Part shown: piece after piece, positions 5,665 through 5,705 of the stretch
Position numbering within the stretch: the stretch's first letter is position 1
Layout: each line of letters starts with the position of its first letter
NCBI GenBank assembly: GCA_013696385.1
Contig: JACCYR010000354.1
Coordinates: 1 to 5,705 of the forward strand
Reading direction: 5' to 3'
Source: Acidobacteriota bacterium
GTDB taxonomy: Bacteria; Acidobacteriota; Blastocatellia; Pyrinomonadales; Pyrinomonadaceae
DNA length: 5,705 nt
Position numbers and translations under genes: made by a program
Notes under the pieces: generated by a model
What the model was told of the DNA's origin: nothing
What the model saw: only the letters and a program-made list of their open reading frames with translations
Database searches by the model: none

Positions 5665-5705
5665 AAATTGAAGATGTTGCTGATTTTTTGGATGGAAATT
5701 TAACC
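5661..5705 (+). CDS. N-terminus of an unidentified gene (runs off right edge)
   Basis: An ATG at 5661 overlaps the STAS gene's stop in an ATGA junction, and the frame stays open to the window end, giving 15 residues: MKIEDVADFLDGNLT. GAGAG at 5653-5657 lies a few bases before the start and can serve as a ribosome site. The overlap indicates coupling to the STAS gene. The sequence is faintly like the first helix and turn of LpxD (UDP-3-O-acylglucosamine N-acyltransferase: A-x-F/L-L-x-G-x-L), but 15 residues cannot support that name. It may equally be another soluble helical protein. Confidence 0.6.
   Translation, partial: MKIEDVADFLDGNLT

Overview
The window reads as a piece of Gram-negative chromosome: a secreted hydrolase, an envelope-type two-component system and a STAS gene, in DNA of moderate G+C with AT-rich intergenic gaps. 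The gene styles are reminiscent of Acidobacteriota (Blastocatellia/Pyrinomonadales), but nothing here proves the taxon, and the assignment is inference only.

Bases 1-666 are AT-rich and look like eroded accessory DNA. Two coding pieces lie on the minus strand. One is the first 18 codons of a gene that runs off the left edge and has a zinc-ribbon-like SRHTCPN motif. The other is a 47-codon C-terminal remnant that resembles the winged-helix tail of plasmid/phage primase-helicases. Between them is a perfect 27-bp inverted repeat built from iterated 9-nt units (86-151). The upstream side of the primase remnant is cut off exactly at a 109-bp MITE-like element with 17-bp perfect (about 35-bp imperfect) terminal inverted repeats (307-415). 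The stretch 416-666 holds only a broken reading frame that I cannot identify.

Bases 667-3107 carry two plus-strand genes. The first is an exported serine hydrolase of the CocE/NonD (peptidase S15-like) superfamily. Its catalytic Ser-Asp-His, oxyanion tyrosines and acidic amino-group-binding cluster match alpha-amino-acid ester hydrolases. After an 86-bp repeat-rich spacer comes a small four-helix membrane protein of unknown function, which ends tail-to-tail with the sensor kinase gene; the two stop codons share the four bases TTAA.

Bases 3104-5165 (minus strand) are a CpxR/CpxA-like response regulator and sensor kinase operon, with the regulator first and 7 nt between the genes. Upstream of the regulator is an exact GTAAA-N5-GTAAA box, the known CpxR recognition pattern, next to a good -10 hexamer. 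This suggests direct autoregulation.

Bases 5383-5705 (plus strand, divergent from the two-component operon) hold a single-domain STAS protein. Its stop codon overlaps (ATGA) the start of a further gene, of which only 15 codons are visible. The two probably form an operon, and the shared divergent intergenic region contains more TTTAC/GTAAA half-sites.
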